10,677 bases of DNA from Bdellovibrionales bacterium (GTDB taxonomy: Bacteria > Bdellovibrionota > Bdellovibrionia > Bdellovibrionales > UBA1609), in contig JAGRAK010000039.1 in assembly GCA_020434645.1 (NCBI GenBank), positions 1-10,677 of the forward strand, given 5' to 3'. Made by a program: the position numbers and the translations under genes. This document shows, in pieces, positions 5,969-10,677 of this stretch. Position 1 is the first letter of the stretch, and every line of letters begins with the position of its first letter. Below the pieces are notes generated by a model. The model saw only the letters and a list, made by a program, of their open reading frames with translations. It ran no database searches and was not told the DNA's origin.

Positions 5969-7174
5969 TTACACCAAGCTTCCCAGAAAGTTTTTAAGAC
6001 TCATGATTCGAACGCCTGGATATTTTAACATGTCTCGTCGCTCATCTTTTTCTCTCTCAACAACATGAATAGTGAACTTGGGTTTTAATATATTTTGAAA
6101 GTATAGAAGAGCAGGGGTTGGTTGCGAGTTACCAGATTTAACCTCGATAAGAGCGTACGGTTTTTTATCTTCTGTAATAAAAAAATCGACTTCTCGTTTC
6201 TCTTTGTCGCGTAAGTAGTAAAGCTCATATTCGCCAAATGCGCAATCCGTCCAGGCATGGCAAGATTTCAGTAAATGGCTTGCCACCATGTTTTCAAGTT
6301 GAGCGCCCTTGTCTGTTGCCTGAGTCCAATCGTATAAGTACAGTTTGGGTTCTTTAAAAATAGATCTTTTGATGTTTTTCGAATATGGTTTGATGCGATA
6401 GCAGTAAAATAAGGCTTCAAGTAAATCTGTCCATCTTTTAACCGATTCAAATGAGCATGATAGATCTTCACGAAGTGACTCGTAAGAGAGCTGTGAGCCA
6501 ACTCGATCTTGTAGTAGGAGTGATAAATTTTCAACAACAGTGACATCTCGAATATTTTGCAAATCACGAAGGTCTTGGCGAATCATTCGTTCGCGATAAA
6601 GTCTTTGCCATCGTTTTAATTTTTTCTCATCTTGCTGAAAAAATGGCTCGGGGAATCCGCCAAATTTGAGTAGGCTCTCAGGGCTATATTGTACATCGAG
6701 GTGCTCATCCCAATCATGTGTGGGTGGTGGTTTTACTTTTGAACTTTCTCCAACAGATAGTGGGTGAAGTCGATAGGGGATATAGCGACCTTGCAGGCTG
6801 TCGCCTGACTTTCGGTAAAAATCAAGGCTGGCGCTACCCGTGACAATAAAATTCAAATCTTTTTTATAGAGATCATACAACCCTTTTAATTTAGACTTCC
6901 ACTTTCGATCTTTATGAATTTCGTCAAAGACCAAGGTAGAGCCCTTGGCGATAGTGCTTAAAAATGCCTTTGGTCCCTTAATCCAAATTTTTCTAAAATC
7001 ATCGTCGTCCCATGAAAAGTAATTTTTGCTTTGATTGGTGTCATATAAAAGATGTTCGGCGAGCGTTGTTTTGCCGACTTGCCGAGGACCACTTATGAAG
7101 GCAATTTTTTGTGAGCCTAAGGCATCGTTCTTGATTACTGATTCTAGATAGCGATGTTTGTTTTTTCTAGCCAT
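5969..7174 (-). CDS. AAA ATPase with DUF4143 / PD-(D/E)xK-like C-terminus
   Basis: A 401-residue protein of the widespread AAA_14 plus DUF4143 family. Walker A is GPRQVGKTT (29-37), Walker B LVFDE (81-85). A sensor-type segment IVTGSASLDF (110-119) precedes the family-typical GRYIPYRLHPLS (129-140). The middle part is helical with a possible winged-helix region (about 210-260). The C-terminus contains REVDFFI and ALIEVKSG (D330, E344, K346), a pattern seen in PD-(D/E)xK nuclease folds, though the family's function is unknown. Length is normal and no breaks are seen. It is transcribed alone on this strand, toward the repeat junction. A 25-bp near-perfect palindrome lies 20 bp before its start and could be its operator. 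Such genes are patchily distributed in bacteria; no toxin or antitoxin partner is apparent. Confidence 0.88.
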   Translation of the reverse strand: MARKNKHRYLESVIKNDALGSQKIAFISGPRQVGKTTLAEHLLYDTNQSKNYFSWDDDDFRKIWIKGPKAFLSTIAKGSTLVFDEIHKDRKWKSKLKGLYDLYKKDLNFIVTGSASLDFYRKSGDSLQGRYIPYRLHPLSVGESSKVKPPPTHDWDEHLDVQYSPESLLKFGGFPEPFFQQDEKKLKRWQRLYRERMIRQDLRDLQNIRDVTVVENLSLLLQDRVGSQLSYESLREDLSCSFESVKRWTDLLEALFYCYRIKPYSKNIKRSIFKEPKLYLYDWTQATDKGAQLENMVASHLLKSCHAWTDCAFGEYELYYLRDKEKREVDFFITEDKKPYALIEVKSGNSQPTPALLYFQNILKPKFTIHVVEREKDERRDMLKYPGVRIMSLKNFLGSLV

Positions 7175-7194
7175 TGACCATTTTTAACATTAAC

Positions 7195-7219
7195 CGAGGA
7201 TTAGTCAACTAATTCCTCG
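7195..7219. promoter_or_regulatory. Near-perfect palindrome between divergent genes, candidate operator
   Basis: The arms CGAGGATTAGT and ACTAATTCCTCG are reverse complements apart from one extra base, with a 2-bp centre. It is 20 bp upstream of the AAA ATPase start and about 130 bp upstream of the lipoprotein gene. Its length and short centre fit a dimeric regulator site better than a terminator; no clean U-run follows. A second small inverted repeat (CTCGA, 4-bp loop, TCGAG; 7216-7229) overlaps its right end. The remaining 7175-7347 gap shows no small gene I can support. Confidence 0.4.
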
Positions 7220-7347
7220 ATTTGTCGAGTTTTGGTCAGGTCTCAGAATGAGGCATGAATTCTCAATGTGAAACAAGATTTGATTAATTTCACATTTTGC
7301 GCGCAGAGTCGAGTACACTGTATGGACGGTACGTAATTGGAGATAAA

Positions 7348-8517
7348 ATGAATAACACGAAGTTTGGGATAGCGCTCCTGATGGCCGCGTTTATCTTACT
7401 TCCTGGGTGTCTCCTCGTGCCTGATAGTGGAGAGGACTCGGGAACCACAGTTGATATAGTTCCTGTTCCGGATGATGTGCCGGATCCTTCTACATATGTG
7501 TGTAATCCTCTTGATGGTGAAAGCCCCATAGATGCGCCACGCGAGCAGGGCATTCGTGGCATGCTCTATTACTTAGATCCGTCTCAACCTCATTATAATC
7601 GCGTCGAAGACTATCTCACCTATGGTACATTTGCCCAAGCAATCGATCGCACAACTGGTTTTGCTACAGAAATCGCTCTCTATTTTAATCAGCTCTTTAT
7701 ACCGACTCGGCCTTTTGACCGTGGGTTTGTAACAGCAGGAGGTCAAACGCTGCAAACACCAAACGGTGACACGCTCTATGAATACTTTGCCATAAGGCAC
7801 GAAGGCCGTTTGCAGCTCGGCTCAAAGCCTGAGGGTTTATATCAACTCGCCATTTTATCAGATGATGGAGCAACTTTAAAAATGGATTTTGGCTCAGGTA
7901 TGCAGACAGTAATTGATAATGATGGAGATCACCCGACTCGTATGGGCTGTGCCGTATTGCCAGTTGAATTTTCAAGTGAAGACAAAATCCCGTACGTGCT
8001 CGATTATTATCAGGGGCCGCGCTATCACATATCTTTAATTTTTATGTGGAGGCCGGCAACTGAAACTCAAGATGAATTTTGCGGTCGCCAAGGTAATTCA
8101 TTTTATTTTGATTCAACACAAGACCCACCAGCTCCAACTGTGAATTATAATTCACTTTTGTCACGCGGTTGGGAGCCTATAGCGCCTGAAAATTATTTGC
8201 TTCCCGAGGTGGATGCAGTCAATCCGTGTAATGAGCCAGCTCCTGTTATTTCTGGATTCAGTGTTGTTTCAATCACCGCTAATTCGGTGACTCTGTCTTG
8301 GGACACTGATCGCTCGGCCACTTCTCAAGTGTATTTTAGAAAATCAGTCGACACGATAGATAATCTGACTTCAGGCGACGGACTCTTTTATTCACATCAT
8401 GTTGTCACCGTTACCGGACTTTCGCCCAATACAGATTATGTTATGCGGGCTATGTCGTCTTCAAGCTCGGGACTAACGTCTGAAAGTGCCCCTCGCACTA
8501 TTCGGACAAGGCGATAA
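7348..8517 (+). CDS. Secreted lipoprotein with PA14-like and fibronectin type III-like regions
   Basis: From ATG 7348, with GGAG 5 nt upstream (7339-7342), the product has 389 residues. It has a lipoprotein signal peptide: positively charged MNNTK, a hydrophobic core and the lipobox LLPGC with acylated Cys at residue 21. An acidic linker (VPDSGEDSG) follows. The middle part (about 50-290) contains ILSDDGATLKMDFG, then IDNDGDHPTRMGC, which resembles the PA14 carbohydrate-binding beta-barrel core. Several cysteines could pair outside the cytoplasm. The C-terminal about 85 residues (PVISGFSVVSITANSVTLSW to SAPRTIRT) look like an Fn3 domain. It is 24 bp from the next kinase gene and probably co-transcribed, so it may be a surface ligand-binding partner of that kinase. 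The frame is open back to 7297, but that longer start has no ribosome site and would bury the signal peptide. Confidence 0.8.
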   Translation: MNNTKFGIALLMAAFILLPGCLLVPDSGEDSGTTVDIVPVPDDVPDPSTYVCNPLDGESPIDAPREQGIRGMLYYLDPSQPHYNRVEDYLTYGTFAQAIDRTTGFATEIALYFNQLFIPTRPFDRGFVTAGGQTLQTPNGDTLYEYFAIRHEGRLQLGSKPEGLYQLAILSDDGATLKMDFGSGMQTVIDNDGDHPTRMGCAVLPVEFSSEDKIPYVLDYYQGPRYHISLIFMWRPATETQDEFCGRQGNSFYFDSTQDPPAPTVNYNSLLSRGWEPIAPENYLLPEVDAVNPCNEPAPVISGFSVVSITANSVTLSWDTDRSATSQVYFRKSVDTIDNLTSGDGLFYSHHVVTVTGLSPNTDYVMRAMSSSSSGLTSESAPRTIRTRR

Positions 8518-8541
8518 TCTGCCGATAGTACTTCTATATAT

Positions 8542-10638
8542 ATGAAAGCAAAATTTTCGATTCGCTATAAGTTTTTGGCTGTTATGACTGCACTTTTAAT
8601 CGTGTGCGTCGGTGCCTATCTGTTACTTGCCACAAAAGAATTTAAAAACGACAAACGATCACTAGTTTTTGATTATAATTTATCTATTGTTTCAAATACA
8701 GCTTCTGAGCTTGAAAGTTTTTTTGGCGGGCATGCCGACAAGATGCGACTTGTGGCGTTTTTTTATCGGGAACCTAAAGCCAGAAGAGATCGTTTGATTT
8801 CAGATCTTATGCGTGAAGAACGCGATTTGGTTTTTATTGCCAGCAGTGAAAAATTTAAAGAACTCAATAAAATATTTTTTCAAAATTCAGAATTTTTGAA
8901 AACTTATAACTTAAATGAAGAGACGTGGGTTCAGACTCTTGTTGAGCAGCGCCCTATACCCTATGGCAAAATTCAACTTGAAGGTGAGGCCTGGTGGAAT
9001 GCCACAACGCCTGATGGTGCAGCTCTCATCGGTTATGGTAAATCAGTGATAGAAGAAAATGAAAATGGAGTCCCGATAAATCAATTCGCAGTCATTGGTT
9101 TTGTTAAGGCTGATCGAGTAATAGCGGGTCTTGTGCAAGGGCAGCCAAATGAAGTTTATCTGGCTAACCGTGATGGCGATGTTCTGGCTCATGTTGATCC
9201 AAAAGTCATGTCGGCTCCGACATGGGCTAAAGATGACTTAATTGAAATTGCTAAAAAAAGCGAAGCTAAAAAGCAGGTTCAAGATTATGCATCGAGTGTT
9301 GGTGGTGAAAAATATTTATCTGCTTTCGCTCACGCGTTAGGCAACAAGGTTTTCGTACTTTCGCGAATTTCTGAGCAAAAAGCTTTTCGGGCGGTGAATC
9401 GACTCGTACTACGTTCACTGCTATTTGCTTCTATGATTGTGACTATGGCTTTTATTGTGGCCATTTTATTTTCGGGTTCACTCACTAGGCCTCTAGATAC
9501 ACTGATGAAAGGTATGGGCCGAGTTTCAGAAGGAGATCTCTCGGGGCAAATTCAAATTCAGTCTCGAGATGAAATTGCACTTCTAGCCGGGTCTTTTAAT
9601 CGAATGATTGCAGACTTAAAGCATTCACGCGAAGAGCTTGAAGAAATCAATAGAGATCTCGAGAATAAAGTAAAAGAGCGCACTTATGAGCTTGAAATGC
9701 AAAATCGTGCGGTCAAAGAGGCGCAAGAGGCTTTGCTTCGAACAACAAGACTGGCCGCTGTCGGTGAAGTGGCAGGGCAAGCGGCGCACGAGGTTTTAAA
9801 CCCTCTGACCTCCATCATTTCACGACTCAATAAAGTTCGAACCCGCATCGAGCAAGATCGCTCTCGCGAGGCGCAGGTGTTACTCGATATTAACCAGGGG
9901 TGGAGTCAAGATTATGCAGCCGGCGGGTTTACAGGTCTTATAAAGAGCTGGCAAAACCCATCAAAAATTAAAGCCGGTGAAACTCTTTGGGATGAAGACG
10001 TCAACAATCTTAAAAGTATCGGTGAAAATGTCGTATCTGAATTTAAGCAAATTGCGATAGACACACAATTTTTAATAGATGAGGCCGAGCGTATAGGTCG
10101 AATTATTAATTCATTTCGATCTTTAGGGGCTGCACGAGGCGAACCAAAAGCGACGGCATTACATGAACAGTGTGACAAATCATTGCAAATCATGGCTGAT
10201 CTCGCCTCGCGAGATAATATTCAGATTCTGACCGACTACAAAGCTGCTCATGATGTGGTGCTAATCGACGAAGATGAGTTTATTCAAGTGATGACAAATC
10301 TCTTGCGAAATGCTTTTCAATCAGTTCGACAAATGCATAGAGACACAAAGTCTGGCCAAGTAAAAGTTCAAACCGAGCTTCGTGAAAACTCTATTGAAAT
10401 ACACCTTATTGACAACGGGATGGGCATTTCACCTGAACATAAAAATAAACTTTTTGAAAAAAGTTTCACTACAAAATCAAAAGAAGAGGGCACTGGTATA
10501 GGTCTTAGTATCAGTCGAAGACTTATGCGCGCCTATCAAGGTGATTTGAGACTCGCTCCTGATCAGCCTCGAGAAGGTGCTCATTTTATTATAACAATTC
10601 CACTAAGTGATAAAGTAAATAAAAAAGGAGCCGCATGA
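8542..10638 (+). CDS. HAMP sensor histidine kinase with extracytoplasmic domain
   Basis: A 698-residue kinase. It has a first membrane helix (about 11-31) and a large extracytoplasmic domain (about 32-287) possibly of the Cache type; its part VYLANRDGDVLAHVDP recalls that fold. The second helix (about 290-312) leads to HAMP (about 312-362, with TRPLDTLMKGM and RDEIALLAGSFNRM), and then a charged coiled coil (about 360-400). The H-box is GQAAHEVLNPLTS with H416. The ATPase domain has its N-box in NLLRNAFQSV (N590), DNGMGI (624-629), SFTTKSKEEGTGIGLSISRR with the G2 glycines near 650-654. About 80 extra residues lie between the H-box helix and the segment DEAERIGRIINSF, more than usual for the dimerisation hairpin. 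The start has no Shine-Dalgarno. The stop overlaps the next start (ATGA), so a cognate response regulator probably follows. Confidence 0.92.
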   Translation: MKAKFSIRYKFLAVMTALLIVCVGAYLLLATKEFKNDKRSLVFDYNLSIVSNTASELESFFGGHADKMRLVAFFYREPKARRDRLISDLMREERDLVFIASSEKFKELNKIFFQNSEFLKTYNLNEETWVQTLVEQRPIPYGKIQLEGEAWWNATTPDGAALIGYGKSVIEENENGVPINQFAVIGFVKADRVIAGLVQGQPNEVYLANRDGDVLAHVDPKVMSAPTWAKDDLIEIAKKSEAKKQVQDYASSVGGEKYLSAFAHALGNKVFVLSRISEQKAFRAVNRLVLRSLLFASMIVTMAFIVAILFSGSLTRPLDTLMKGMGRVSEGDLSGQIQIQSRDEIALLAGSFNRMIADLKHSREELEEINRDLENKVKERTYELEMQNRAVKEAQEALLRTTRLAAVGEVAGQAAHEVLNPLTSIISRLNKVRTRIEQDRSREAQVLLDINQGWSQDYAAGGFTGLIKSWQNPSKIKAGETLWDEDVNNLKSIGENVVSEFKQIAIDTQFLIDEAERIGRIINSFRSLGAARGEPKATALHEQCDKSLQIMADLASRDNIQILTDYKAAHDVVLIDEDEFIQVMTNLLRNAFQSVRQMHRDTKSGQVKVQTELRENSIEIHLIDNGMGISPEHKNKLFEKSFTTKSKEEGTGIGLSISRRLMRAYQGDLRLAPDQPREGAHFIITIPLSDKVNKKGAA

Positions 10639-10677
10639 CAGCCGCTAAAAAGATTATTGCAGAACCATCAAGCGCGA
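10635..10677 (+). CDS. Start of a gene coupled to the sensor kinase, probably its response regulator (partial)
   Basis: ATG at 10635 overlaps the kinase stop as ATGA, with AAGGAG at 10625-10630 only 4 nt upstream. Fourteen codons are visible (MTAAKKIIAEPSSA), too few to recognise a domain. The response-regulator call rests only on position and coupling. Confidence 0.5.
   Translation, partial: MTAAKKIIAEPSSA

Noticed and set aside
7285..7318. Promoter for the lipoprotein operon (TTCACA and TACACT)
   Set aside because: The spacing of 19 bp and weak -10 make it no better than chance; not listed as a feature.
7297..7347. Longer lipoprotein start 17 codons upstream
   Set aside because: ATG 7348 has GGAG at correct spacing and places the signal peptide at the N-terminus; the extension would put charged residues before it.
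1..10677. tRNA, rRNA, CRISPR arrays, riboswitches and strong intrinsic terminators
   Set aside because: Looked for on both strands; no regularly spaced repeats, cloverleaf candidates or stable GC-rich hairpins followed by a U-run were seen by eye.

Overview
The window looks like a chromosomal stretch from a Gram-negative bacterium. The support is a Mla-type lipid-transport ATPase, a lipoprotein with a lipobox, a periplasmic binding protein and membrane histidine kinases. The gene style (Fn3-bearing lipoprotein, large HAMP histidine kinases, weak or absent Shine-Dalgarno sites on many genes) would fit Bdellovibrionota or a related deltaproteobacterial-type lineage. That placement is an impression, not something the sequence proves.

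Layout. Positions 1-367 (minus) hold the 5' third of an MlaF-like ABC ATPase. Positions 370-5893 are an A/T-rich accessory segment. It is bounded by a perfect 72-bp direct repeat (298-369 and 5894-5965) that contains the first codons of the MlaF-like gene. Next come a DUF4143-type AAA ATPase (minus, 5969-7174) and a regulatory gap with a near-perfect palindrome. The window ends with a plus-strand set: a lipoprotein with PA14-like and Fn3-like regions, a 698-residue sensor kinase, and the first 14 codons of a coupled next gene, probably its response regulator.

The accessory segment is the main result. It appears to be a compact, divergent RiPP (ribosomally made, modified peptide) locus. On the minus strand, a 27-residue peptide gene (1449-1532, GTG start, strong Shine-Dalgarno) ends in Thr-Ser5-Cys. 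It overlaps by one base (TGATG) the start of a 339-residue LanM-type dehydratase (430-1449). That enzyme keeps every catalytic motif I can recognise of class II lanthipeptide dehydratases, but has neither their N-terminal region nor a LanC cyclase domain. On the plus strand an overlapping operon encodes a 12-helix MFS exporter, an OppA-like (SBP_bac_5) binding protein without a permease, and a histidine kinase without a response regulator. Two predicted promoters face opposite ways and share the same -10 region (1582-1589).

Proposed working model (inference): the dehydratase converts Ser/Thr in the short tail to dehydroamino acids, the MFS protein exports the peptide, and the binding protein plus the coupled kinase sense it or a related peptide. 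The segment carries no transposase or integrase. The direct repeat suggests it entered by recombination at the start of the MlaF-like gene, leaving a 26-codon stub of that gene on the right side.
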